Source of the DNA: an uncultured Monoglobus sp.
GTDB taxonomy: Bacteria > Bacillota > Clostridia > Monoglobales > Monoglobaceae
Direction of reading: 5' to 3'
NCBI GenBank assembly: GCA_947630505.1
Contig: CANRHV010000001.1
Coordinates: 62,001-126,000, forward strand
DNA length: 64,000 bases
Shown piece after piece: positions 15,428 to 24,925 of the stretch. How positions within the stretch are numbered: position 1 is the stretch's first letter; each line of letters starts with the position of its first letter. A program made the translations under genes and the position numbers. The notes under the pieces were generated by a model. The model ran no database searches. It was not told the DNA's origin and worked only from the letters and a program-made list of their open reading frames with translations.

Positions 15428-16603
15428 TTGAAATCAAGAGCAGCAAGTAAAATTCAAAGCAAACTTGTTATGCTGTTGTTTGGCTCTACATTCACGGGCA
15501 AAACAACATTGGGATTGCAGCTTGCGGATTTTGTAAGGAATGACGGTAAGCCGTTCCGTCTCATGGTAGTGGATGCCGAGATGGGCGGAGCCGATGACGC
15601 ATTGGAGGAACTTGAAGCCAGAGGCGTTGATATGAGAAATGTTTATGTATTCTATACACAAAGCCTTCAGGAACTTAAAGTTCTCCTTGATAAGATAAAG
15701 AACCACGAAACATTTTATGAGTATGATGAGGACGGCAACGAGACGGACAACGCTATTTTGGACGCTGACGGAAATGAGTTCTTCCCCGACGCTATTATGA
15801 TTGACGGCACAACGATTTTCCGGTTAACCAGTGAACAAGGACTGTTGGAGCTTTCCAAAAAGCGCAACACTATCAAGGCCAATAATGACGGATTGGTAGG
15901 TGACGCCCGTACCGTCAAGATACAGGGCGCTGATCTGGAGTTTAAGGATTATAAAAAACTCAACTATTCGGGACAGAGCCTTGTGCTTGACCTTATGGCA
16001 CTTGATATAAACGTAGTGTTGACAGCACGCGAAAAGGATATTACTACACAGAAGCTTGATAAGGACGGGAACAAGATAACTGTCTCCACGGGCGAAACAA
16101 CGTATGACAGTTTTAAGGGACTTGATTATAATGTCAAGACAATTCTGCGTATGTATCAAGACCCCGAAACAGGACAGATTTGCGCTCAGGTAAAGAAGGA
16201 CAGAACAAAAGTACATCGTCCCGGCGAGATACTTGAAGACCCTACGCTGCTTGATTGGCAGACGGTGATTGACAAGAACGCGGACAGAAAATCGTTTGTT
16301 CTGAAAAACGATTTGGATAAGGCGGTTGCTACTGAGCTTGAAATGTACGAAAAGGATGCCATGCAGGTACAGGATTCGGATAACACGGCGGGCAGTGATG
16401 CTCCTACGGATAAAGGTGGGGCAGAACCTAAAGACGAGATCGCGGATTTAAAGGCGGAAATCCGCCAGAAAATCAATGCGCTGACTCCTCCCGAAAAACA
16501 GGCCATGCGAGAAAAACTGAAGGAGGCTAAATTGCCTGTTGCGTATAAGAACGTGATGGACGCGGACATTCTTCAGAAAGTGCTTGAAGTATTGAACGGA
16601 TAA
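15428..16603 (+). CDS. Sak4-like AAA ATPase (AAA_24), recombination
   Basis: 391 aa from a TTG with AGGAGG upstream. Walker A is LLFGSTFTGKTTLGLQLA near residue 14-30, with later MVVDAEMGG and MIDGTTIF strands as Walker B-like elements. It matches phage AAA_24/Sak4 RecA-like ATPases that act with SSB in single-strand annealing. A C-terminal extension of about 100 aa is Lys/Glu-rich and probably carries protein contacts. Confidence 0.78.
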   Translation: MKSRAASKIQSKLVMLLFGSTFTGKTTLGLQLADFVRNDGKPFRLMVVDAEMGGADDALEELEARGVDMRNVYVFYTQSLQELKVLLDKIKNHETFYEYDEDGNETDNAILDADGNEFFPDAIMIDGTTIFRLTSEQGLLELSKKRNTIKANNDGLVGDARTVKIQGADLEFKDYKKLNYSGQSLVLDLMALDINVVLTAREKDITTQKLDKDGNKITVSTGETTYDSFKGLDYNVKTILRMYQDPETGQICAQVKKDRTKVHRPGEILEDPTLLDWQTVIDKNADRKSFVLKNDLDKAVATELEMYEKDAMQVQDSDNTAGSDAPTDKGGAEPKDEIADLKAEIRQKINALTPPEKQAMREKLKEAKLPVAYKNVMDADILQKVLEVLNG

Positions 16604-16615
16604 AGGATAATAGCT

Positions 16616-17293
16616 ATGAAAGAACAAGTTATGCTCAACAGAGTGTGTGCCGAGTGCGGAGAACCTATAGTCGTAACACATCAAACGGCTGGCGATATAA
16701 TTTATTATCAAAAGAAAACTTATCACAGTAAGTGTTTCCGCAAGTTATGTAAAGGCAAAAGGCGTAAAGCGGGCGATAAATGGGATAAGGCACTTCAAGA
16801 TTTTGATACAATTCGCTTCAAATCAAATGCTCATTTTAACGACCTCCTAATCCGCGATGAGTTGTACATATTTATAATGGAGCAATACAAAATTGAAGTA
16901 ATCCCGTCGTTTGTCTGGCAGCGACTCAATGAGATATTCACAGGCACATACAAGGGCATGACAAAAGGGATACCGCCTTCGCATCTTTTGGATATGTGGA
17001 GGCGGTATATCCGCAAACTCAACAAGATCGCGGCTGAAAACACAGTTAAAGGCAAGACCTTTAACACGGATATGCGTATCAGATATGACCTTGTGGTGCT
17101 TATAAACAAGTATGACAGTTATCTGAAATGGCGGGAAAAGCAAAAAATACTCGCCGCAGAGCAGCAGCGCAAAATTCTTGAGCGTAACAAGTCTTTCATT
17201 GATATTAAAACGATACAAACAAAATCGAAAGAACATTGTGAACAGAACATTGAAAATGAAATGACCGGCTTGGTTGATGACATTTTCGATTAA
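16616..17293 (+). CDS. hypothetical zinc-finger replication-module protein
   Basis: 225 aa. The N-terminus shows CAECGEPI ... HSKCF, a zinc-finger-like motif, followed by a helical basic body. It lies between the ATPase and the DnaB-like helicase, where loader-type proteins often sit, but no loader motif is visible. Confidence 0.6.
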   Translation: MKEQVMLNRVCAECGEPIVVTHQTAGDIIYYQKKTYHSKCFRKLCKGKRRKAGDKWDKALQDFDTIRFKSNAHFNDLLIRDELYIFIMEQYKIEVIPSFVWQRLNEIFTGTYKGMTKGIPPSHLLDMWRRYIRKLNKIAAENTVKGKTFNTDMRIRYDLVVLINKYDSYLKWREKQKILAAEQQRKILERNKSFIDIKTIQTKSKEHCEQNIENEMTGLVDDIFD

Positions 17294-17311
17294 CAGGTGG
17301 TGGTTTAACAT

Positions 17312-18862
17312 TTGGATGAAGGCTTAAAGACCACAAATGTCCAATCCGAGATGTGTTTTGTCGGAGCGCTGCTGAGTAATCCCGATTTATATATAAACTA
17401 CGGAAACTTCATGCGCTCAAAATATGACTTTTCCGATCCCGTTGTCCGTTTCTTGTATGATAACCTTGAAACGTATTATCTGACATTCTCACAGACCATT
17501 GACGAAACTAAGATGAACGTCTTTATGAGCCAGAACGATGAGCGTCTGAGAACATATAAGCAGTATAAAGGTTATAAGACCATTGAACAGTATATAAGGC
17601 TTGCGGACGTCAATGATGTTGATAACTATTTTACAACAGTAAAGAAATTTTCACTCTTGCGTGAGTATGAAAAAAACGGATTTCCCGTGGACAAAATCAT
17701 GCGTCACAGCAGATTTGACTCTATGACCGCAAGCGATATATATAGGATAATCAGAGTCAAAGCCGATAAGATCAATACCGTTATTAGCGCAGGAACCGAG
17801 GCTGTTGAGCTCACATCAAACAATGTTGAGACGATCAATTCATATATTGACGTTCCGATGATGGGTCTGCTGACGCCGTGGTATCTCTACAATGAAATGT
17901 TCCTCGGTCTGCTGAACGAAGATATTATCTTAGAGGGCTTTTTGAGCAATGAGGGCAAGACCAGAAAACTAATGTTGCTTGCCGCGTATGTGTCTCTTGT
18001 TCAGAACAAATCATTTTTATTTATGAGCAATGAGATGAGCGAAAAAAAGCTCCGCGCCTGTCTGATAACAACAGTCCTTAACAACAAAGAGTTCAAAGAA
18101 CTGCACGGCGTTAAATTAATGAAACCCGAAAAGGAAATAAAACTCGGCGTTTACCGAGACAGAACGGGCGATTTAATACGCAGAAAAATTGACGATGACG
18201 GCAATTACACCGAAACCAAAGACGAGTTCCTTAAAAGAATACAACAGGAGTCTGATGAGTATTGGGACGTTATCAAGGTTGGAAAGTGGATTGACGAGCA
18301 CGATAACGGCAAGTTGTTGTTTAAAGACGTTGGCGACGATTACAGTGACAGACAGATTGAGTTTGAACTGCGCAAATATAAAACGGTCATGAACGGTGTG
18401 TACTACGGTTATGACACACTCAAAGGCTATCGTTCCGAGGAATGGAGCACGATCAAGCAGAGCGCAACGCGGATAAAAGAGATAACAAAAGAACTTGGGC
18501 TTTCAGGATTTTTGGTGTTCCAATTGACCGATGATACCGTATTCACGGATATATTCAGTCTCAGCAGCAACAATATCGCGGGAGCTAAAGGCATAAAGCA
18601 CGTTACCGACGCACTAACGCTCGGCAAACGCATACCTCATGAGAGTTACTATTTATATCAGGTAGTGATTGAAAACGATGAATGGGGCGAGCCTATTGCG
18701 AAAGATTTGGACTATAAAAAACAGTATTTTGCCATAAAAGCCGATAAAAACAGAGACGGTGACAAAGACAAGATTATGGCTTTTGAGATAGATTTGAACT
18801 ATAACATCTGGGATAACGTGGGCTATCTTATTAAGAAACCCCGCAGCGCAGATGAGGATTAG
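17312..18862 (+). CDS. dnaB: DnaB-like replicative helicase
   Basis: 516 aa from a TTG after GGTGG. The N-terminal about 150 aa resemble the DnaB N-domain (QSEMCFVGALLSNPDLY). The RecA-like domain has a Walker A variant, EGFLSNEGKTRKLMLLAAY, with one more residue than the canonical GxxxxGK spacing. Motifs FLFMSNEMS and GFLVFQLTDD follow, where DnaB has its E-M and Q-L-S strands. It unwinds DNA at the fork ahead of the DnaE-like polymerase. Confidence 0.78.
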   Translation: MDEGLKTTNVQSEMCFVGALLSNPDLYINYGNFMRSKYDFSDPVVRFLYDNLETYYLTFSQTIDETKMNVFMSQNDERLRTYKQYKGYKTIEQYIRLADVNDVDNYFTTVKKFSLLREYEKNGFPVDKIMRHSRFDSMTASDIYRIIRVKADKINTVISAGTEAVELTSNNVETINSYIDVPMMGLLTPWYLYNEMFLGLLNEDIILEGFLSNEGKTRKLMLLAAYVSLVQNKSFLFMSNEMSEKKLRACLITTVLNNKEFKELHGVKLMKPEKEIKLGVYRDRTGDLIRRKIDDDGNYTETKDEFLKRIQQESDEYWDVIKVGKWIDEHDNGKLLFKDVGDDYSDRQIEFELRKYKTVMNGVYYGYDTLKGYRSEEWSTIKQSATRIKEITKELGLSGFLVFQLTDDTVFTDIFSLSSNNIAGAKGIKHVTDALTLGKRIPHESYYLYQVVIENDEWGEPIAKDLDYKKQYFAIKADKNRDGDKDKIMAFEIDLNYNIWDNVGYLIKKPRSADED

Positions 18863-18876
18863 ACGGAGGGTGGCAA

Positions 18877-19902
18877 TTGGATGTCAAAGCGCTAAAGAAC
18901 TACATATTTGAAAACGACTGTGTAGAACAGATTTTAGAATCGGTCAATTGCCACCACATTAAATATCATTATACGGGCGGCTATTGGACTTGCTGTAATT
19001 ATGACGGCGATAATCCGAAAGCCGTCGTTTTGTATGACAACGAATATCTGACTTGCGTTAATTATACGCGTCAAATGATAAAAGGCACACGCCAAACAGA
19101 TATTATAGATTTGGTTTGCTACAACAAAGACCTCTCTTTCCCCCAAGGAGTTAAACATATATGCGAAGTTGTCGGGCTGTCATACTATCACAATTTTGAA
19201 GATGATATGCCCGAAAGCTTCAAAATCCTTAAACTGCTTGACGATATGAAAACGGGTGAAACAGACGAGGAAAAAGAGGTTTTAGTGCCGATCAGCGAGT
19301 CTGTTTTGTCTTATTATCAGCCGTATGTAAACGAGCTTTTCTGTGAGGACAATATCAGTTTTGAGACTCAGAAGGAATTTGAGGTGGGATTTGACCCAAA
19401 CAGCAATCGTTATACAATCCCCATACGCTCGGAGTTGGGAGACTTGGTTGGCGTTAAAGGGCGCTATTTTTACAGAAACGTGCCTGATTGTAAGAGCAAG
19501 TATTTATATATTGAACCCTGCGCCAAGTCAATGATTTTATACGGCTTGCATAAAACAATAGACCAAATCAAGTCAACAGGACGAGTTTATGTGGTAGAGG
19601 CTGAAAAAGCCGTTATGCAATTATGGAGCTACGGATATATGAACAGTGTGTCCTGTGGCGGAAAGATAATCACGGCTCACCAGAGAGACCTGCTTGTAAG
19701 GCTTGGAGCGGATATAGTCTTATGTTTTGATAAGGACGTTACAAAAGCGGACATAGAGGAAACGGCAAACTTGTTTCCCGACGGAGTGCCGATATTTTAT
19801 ATGTATGACGAGGACAATATATTGGAAGAAAAAGAGTCGCCAAGTGATAATCCAAGCAAGTGGCGGCGCATGGTAGATAACAATATATACAAACTGCGTT
19901 AG
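18877..19902 (+). CDS. DnaG-like primase
   Basis: 341 aa from a TTG with GGAGG upstream. The N-terminal segment is a degenerate primase zinc domain (CCNYDGDNPKAVVLY). The C-terminal TOPRIM part shows VYVVEAEKAVMQLWSYGYMNSV and DIVLCFDKDV, giving the conserved Glu and DxD acidic positions. It makes primers for the adjacent helicase and polymerase. It is shorter than host DnaG (about 600 aa), as is usual in phages. Confidence 0.75.
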   Translation: MDVKALKNYIFENDCVEQILESVNCHHIKYHYTGGYWTCCNYDGDNPKAVVLYDNEYLTCVNYTRQMIKGTRQTDIIDLVCYNKDLSFPQGVKHICEVVGLSYYHNFEDDMPESFKILKLLDDMKTGETDEEKEVLVPISESVLSYYQPYVNELFCEDNISFETQKEFEVGFDPNSNRYTIPIRSELGDLVGVKGRYFYRNVPDCKSKYLYIEPCAKSMILYGLHKTIDQIKSTGRVYVVEAEKAVMQLWSYGYMNSVSCGGKIITAHQRDLLVRLGADIVLCFDKDVTKADIEETANLFPDGVPIFYMYDEDNILEEKESPSDNPSKWRRMVDNNIYKLR

Positions 19903-19915
19903 GTGGTGAATTAAA

Positions 19916-21694
19916 TTGAAATATAAATTATACAAAGAGCATAATACAGACCCAGCGGATATAAAGCGCACATTTCTTGAAAATCGCGGTGTGACGGATT
20001 ATCAGAAATATCTCAACCTTGACGATTCCGTTGTTGAGAGCTATAAGAATTTAGACAACATAGACCCTGCGATCAATTTGCTGTATTCACATATCGGAAC
20101 TAAAAGCAATATCGGTGTGTTGGTTGATACGGACGTGGACGGTTATTGTTCCGCTGCTATGATATACAGTTATATCAAACGCATGGCAATGACCTTTGAG
20201 CATCATGAATGTACACTGTCATATATTATGCACCATGAGGCAAAGGCTCACGGACTCGGAGATATGGATTTAGACAAGGATTTTAAAGTCTTAGATTTGT
20301 TGATAATCCCCGATGCTGGTACAAACGATACCGAAGAATGTAAACGCCTTAAAGAGCAAGGCATTGATATTCTTATATTAGACCACCATATATGCGACAC
20401 AGACAATCCGTATGCGACGATAGTTAACAACCAAATAAGCGACCGTTATAACAATAAGGATTTATGCGGAGCGGGCGTGGTCTACAAGTTCATGGAAGCG
20501 TGTGATGATGTGTTATGGTATGACTATACTCCAACCTATTTGGACTTGTGCGCTCTGGCAAATATCAGCGATGATATGGATATGCGTTCTTTTGAAACGC
20601 GCTATCTCACCGACAAAGGATTGTCCAATATCAAAAACAAATGCTTTAAAGCGTTAATCGAGGCACAGGATTATATGATGAAGTCGCATATTAATATCCA
20701 TAACATACAGTGGTACATAACGCCTATTATCAACGCCTGTATAAGACTCGGTTCAAACAAAGAGAAAGAGCTGTTGTTCAGGGCGTTTATCGAGGACGAG
20801 AGTGAGACTTTTACATATAAAAAACGAGCTGCAAAAAACGCTCCCGCCGAAACCGTGACTGAAAATATTTATGACCATGTTGTAAGAATATGCAAAAACA
20901 TCAAAACGCGTCAGGATAAAAAGAGAAGTAAGGGTATTTCTGAGATAGAAAAATTGATAGACGGAAATACCGACAATCAGGTTATTATGGTTGACGCTTC
21001 AGGTTTGATTGACGGCGGGCTTACGGGAGTTGCGGCTATAAAAATCGCCGAAAAGTATAACAAACCCTGTATTTTGTTATCGCAGACGTCTGATGATGAA
21101 GGCGTTTTGCGTGGGAGCGGAAGGAATTTTAACCACAGTCCCGTTGAGAGTTTTAAGGATGTTGTATCTGGGTCGGGAGTGTTTGAACTGGCACAGGGAC
21201 ACGATAACGCGTTTGGTGTGAGGCTGAAGGCTGACAGGGTTAATGAGGCAATGTCGGCACTGAATAAGTCTTTGCAAGATGTTGAGTTTGACAAGACGTA
21301 TTATGTTGACATGATACTTGACGGCGATGACGTTACACCTCGTTTAATTCTTGATTTTGACGAGCTTAAAGATATTATTGCGCAAGGTCTTGATGAACTG
21401 TTAATCAAAATTTCCGATGTTTTTATATCGCGAGAGGACGTTCAGGTTATAGGCAAAAGCGAGGACACCATCAAGTTTACCTGCGGTGATATTGTTTATA
21501 TACAGTTCAGGTGTCAAAAGGGAGACTCGCTCTTTGATTGGCTTAATGACCCGTGGGGCGATACGGATTATATCAAGTTTGACCTGATAGGAAAACCCGC
21601 GATCAATGAATATAACGGCGCTCTTACCTGTCAAATTATCATAGTTGATACGGAGATCAAAGAGGAAATGTCCGCAGAAAAGGCGGGTGGTTGA
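19916..21694 (+). CDS. recJ: RecJ-like ssDNA exonuclease
   Basis: 592 aa from a TTG. DHH-family motifs are present: VDTDVDGYCSAAMI (motif I), IPDAGTND (motif II) and ILDHHICD (motif III). The DHHA1 region shows GGLTGVAAIKIAEKYNKPCI and a SGSG-type loop. A 5'-3' single-strand exonuclease for replication or recombination. It is followed without a gap by the polymerase gene. Confidence 0.88.
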   Translation: MKYKLYKEHNTDPADIKRTFLENRGVTDYQKYLNLDDSVVESYKNLDNIDPAINLLYSHIGTKSNIGVLVDTDVDGYCSAAMIYSYIKRMAMTFEHHECTLSYIMHHEAKAHGLGDMDLDKDFKVLDLLIIPDAGTNDTEECKRLKEQGIDILILDHHICDTDNPYATIVNNQISDRYNNKDLCGAGVVYKFMEACDDVLWYDYTPTYLDLCALANISDDMDMRSFETRYLTDKGLSNIKNKCFKALIEAQDYMMKSHINIHNIQWYITPIINACIRLGSNKEKELLFRAFIEDESETFTYKKRAAKNAPAETVTENIYDHVVRICKNIKTRQDKKRSKGISEIEKLIDGNTDNQVIMVDASGLIDGGLTGVAAIKIAEKYNKPCILLSQTSDDEGVLRGSGRNFNHSPVESFKDVVSGSGVFELAQGHDNAFGVRLKADRVNEAMSALNKSLQDVEFDKTYYVDMILDGDDVTPRLILDFDELKDIIAQGLDELLIKISDVFISREDVQVIGKSEDTIKFTCGDIVYIQFRCQKGDSLFDWLNDPWGDTDYIKFDLIGKPAINEYNGALTCQIIIVDTEIKEEMSAEKAGG

Positions 21695-24600
21695 TTGTAT
21701 AGCTCATTACACAATCACACGATGTACTCACTGCTTGACGGATATGCCACGCCGACGGAGTACCTTGAAAGAGCCAAAGAAATCGGGTTAAAGGCTTTTG
21801 CCATAACGGAACACGGCAATGAGTACAGTTGGTGCTATTTTGACAAACTCAAAAAGGATTATCCCGAAATTAAAATGATTTACGGTGTTGAGTTTTACGA
21901 GTGTTTTGATATAAACATTCGCGATAAAAACAACAAATATTTTCATTTAATTGCGCTTGCCAGAAACGAAAACGGCAGAAAAGCCTTAAATAAACTTGTC
22001 ACAAAGTCAAATTTTAAGGGCTTTTACAGTAAGCCGAGAGTGGATTTAAACTGTTTCAGAGAACTTAACTGCGGCGATGACCTTGTTGTTTCGTCAGCCT
22101 GTCTTGCGTCAAAACTTGCGCATGAACCCGATTACGATAAGTGCCTTGAATACATCAAGGAATATCAAAGCGTGTTCCCGCATTTTTATCTTGAAATGCA
22201 GTCGCATAAGCATGATGATCAAAAAAACTACAATCAAAAGATTTTGAAACTGTCTCAGGACACGGGCGTACCGTATATCATAACGACCGACTCCCACGCC
22301 GCCAAAGAAACAGACCTGTATTATCAAGGTCGTTTCGTGCAGATAGCCCACGATAAGGATACAATAAGCGAGGTCTATGAAGGCTGCTATATGCAGACGG
22401 AAGATGAGATTCATAGTATAATGGACGGTCAAATCGGCGCAGAGAACGTCAATATTGGTCTTGCCAACACGAATGTGATAGCAGATATGATAGATGATGT
22501 TAATATGCCGTTTCAAGGTCCCAAACTTCCTAAGTTTCCTCTGTCAGACGGATTTAACAATAATTATGAGTATCTGCAACATTTAATCAAGGAAGGCTGG
22601 TATCAGCGAGGATTTGACAAGTTTGACGATGAAACAAAGAAGATATACCGCAAGCGACTTGAATACGAGCTTGACGTAATTCATTCTATGGGATTTGACG
22701 GTTATTTCTTAATTATATGGGATTTTCTCAACTTCGCAAAATCGCATGACATTATGGTTGCGCCGGGCAGAGGAAGCGGAGCGGGAAGTCTTGTATGCTA
22801 CACAATACATATAACCGATCTGAACCCAATAAAATACGGACTTATATTTGAGCGTTTTTTAAACCCCGAAAGGGTATCTTTACCCGATGTAGACAGTGAT
22901 GTTTCAGACAGAGGCACGATCATTAATTATTTGATAAACAAATACGGTGAAAACAATGTCTGCCAAATTATAAATTTTAATTTTATGACACCCGCGCTTG
23001 CAATACAAGATGTCGGAAGAATACTCGGTTTCAAGTACACCGAAATGCAGCAACTCAGTCAAAAGTTCTCGTATGATACCTTTGACGAGTGCGTTCAGCA
23101 CAACAGAAAATTCATAGATGACAACCCTAAATACACCGAGTTGTTTGATATAGCAAGTAAATTGTCTGGAAGGTTAAAAACTGTCTCGTGTCACGCGGGT
23201 GGCGTCGGTATAGTAGATACCGATATGAGCGATTACATGGCTATGAAAATCGGCACAGAGGGCGAGCATATCATTCAGGTTGATAAGCGGATAATTGAGG
23301 AAATAGGCATAATCAAATTTGATATACTCGGCGTCAAGACGCTTAATATGATTAAGGAAATACAAACGGATATAGGAGCGGATGAATATGATTTAAACAT
23401 CAACAATCCCGTATTTGAGGCTGATACAAGGTCGTATGATCTGTTGGGTAAGGCTCTTACAAACGGAGTATTTCAGGTTGAAAGCGCGGGTATGAAAGAC
23501 TTGCTTTTGCGGTTAAAGCCCGATTCGTTGGGAGATTTGGCTGCGGTGCTTGCTCTGTATCGCCCCGACTCTATGGGTGCCCTTGAAGAATATATAGAGT
23601 GTAAGCACGACCCAAGTAAGGTCAAATATATTCACCCCGATATGGAGCCGATATTGAAAGAAACATACGGTTGCATGATTTATCAGGAACAATTGCTTGA
23701 TATTGTGAGGAAGTTTGGCGGACGCAGCTACGGAGGGGCGGACTTGTTCCGTAAGGGAATCGCGAAGAAGAATGTAGATCTCGTCAAAGCGGAAGCTGAT
23801 AAACTCTATAAAGAAATCATAAATAACGGCTACGATAAGAATATAGCAAGAACGATAAGCAATGACCTATCCCAAAAGGGCGGATATTTGTTTAATAAGT
23901 CTCACGCGTACAGTTACGCGATCATTTGTTTCCAAACCGCTTATTTGAAAACATATTATCCCGTACAATTTTTCAAGGCTCTGTTCAATCTTAACAAAAA
24001 CAAAGTGGGTATGCTTAACAAGTATATGCTTGACGCGGTTCCGTTTAACGTCTCAATATTACCGCCCAATATCAATAAGTCACAAATCAATTTTTCTGTT
24101 GATAACAACGCTGTGCGGTTTGGCTTATCGGGCATAAAGGCTATAGGAAAAGATTTTGCGTCAACGATTATCGAGGCGAGAGGCAAAGGGTTTAAGTCGT
24201 TTAATGATTTTATTGAGCGCGTTAATCCCAAAAAAGACCAAGTAATAGCCTTGATTAAAGCGGGAGCCTTGCCTGTTAAGAACAAAAGAAAAGCCTTGAT
24301 AGGTTACTTAAACTCCTTATATACTCCCTCACAGTTTGTTCCCGTAACAACACTTCCGACGTATAAGAAATTAAGCGAGGAATGGGGGATAGACGCTGAA
24401 CAATACCGCATAGGCACAAAAAAATATGACTATGACAAAGCCAAATTATTGGACGCTTATAACGAGAAAAAACGAGAGAAATTTAACGTCCAACAGAAAG
24501 AAAAATATCAGGCGTATGCGGACGCAAACAAAAAATATCTTGAAAATCAAGAATTTTGGGAGTTTGAGACATTGCAAATCTTCATAAGCGGCAATCCGTT

Positions 24601-24925
24601 TGATAAGGCTTATGACTATATCAAGCCCTTTGACAGTGTTCCCAACGGAGACGAGTGTGTGATTGTCGGAGTTATAGCCAAAGTTATTAAGAAAAAAAAC
24701 AGGCGCAAGAACCCGTTTGCGTTTATCAACATCTATTCTTCTTTTGGTTTGGTCGAGGGCAGAGTGTGGAGTAATGTGCTCAAACAGTATGAAGATTTGG
24801 TTAAGGGCGGTACGCAGGTGGCTTTGGTTGTGGATAAAGAAAATAACGACAGCGTTGTTGTGCGTAAGATGAAGCCGTATAGCGAATGGCTTGAACAAAT
24901 GAGAAAGCGAGGTGCGAAGATATAA
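21695..24925 (+). CDS. dnaE: DNA polymerase III alpha subunit (DnaE type)
   Basis: 1076 aa, starting at a TTG immediately after the RecJ stop. The N-terminal PHP domain has LHNHTMYSLLDG and FAITEHGNEYS. The catalytic palm has the APGRGSGAGSLV nucleotide-binding loop and the LPDVDSDVSD aspartate motif. The C-terminal about 330 aa carry a helix-hairpin-helix and an OB-fold-like end. Near full length, so probably active. The element therefore encodes its own replicative polymerase. Confidence 0.93.
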   Translation: MYSSLHNHTMYSLLDGYATPTEYLERAKEIGLKAFAITEHGNEYSWCYFDKLKKDYPEIKMIYGVEFYECFDINIRDKNNKYFHLIALARNENGRKALNKLVTKSNFKGFYSKPRVDLNCFRELNCGDDLVVSSACLASKLAHEPDYDKCLEYIKEYQSVFPHFYLEMQSHKHDDQKNYNQKILKLSQDTGVPYIITTDSHAAKETDLYYQGRFVQIAHDKDTISEVYEGCYMQTEDEIHSIMDGQIGAENVNIGLANTNVIADMIDDVNMPFQGPKLPKFPLSDGFNNNYEYLQHLIKEGWYQRGFDKFDDETKKIYRKRLEYELDVIHSMGFDGYFLIIWDFLNFAKSHDIMVAPGRGSGAGSLVCYTIHITDLNPIKYGLIFERFLNPERVSLPDVDSDVSDRGTIINYLINKYGENNVCQIINFNFMTPALAIQDVGRILGFKYTEMQQLSQKFSYDTFDECVQHNRKFIDDNPKYTELFDIASKLSGRLKTVSCHAGGVGIVDTDMSDYMAMKIGTEGEHIIQVDKRIIEEIGIIKFDILGVKTLNMIKEIQTDIGADEYDLNINNPVFEADTRSYDLLGKALTNGVFQVESAGMKDLLLRLKPDSLGDLAAVLALYRPDSMGALEEYIECKHDPSKVKYIHPDMEPILKETYGCMIYQEQLLDIVRKFGGRSYGGADLFRKGIAKKNVDLVKAEADKLYKEIINNGYDKNIARTISNDLSQKGGYLFNKSHAYSYAIICFQTAYLKTYYPVQFFKALFNLNKNKVGMLNKYMLDAVPFNVSILPPNINKSQINFSVDNNAVRFGLSGIKAIGKDFASTIIEARGKGFKSFNDFIERVNPKKDQVIALIKAGALPVKNKRKALIGYLNSLYTPSQFVPVTTLPTYKKLSEEWGIDAEQYRIGTKKYDYDKAKLLDAYNEKKREKFNVQQKEKYQAYADANKKYLENQEFWEFETLQIFISGNPFDKAYDYIKPFDSVPNGDECVIVGVIAKVIKKKNRRKNPFAFINIYSSFGLVEGRVWSNVLKQYEDLVKGGTQVALVVDKENNDSVVVRKMKPYSEWLEQMRKRGAKI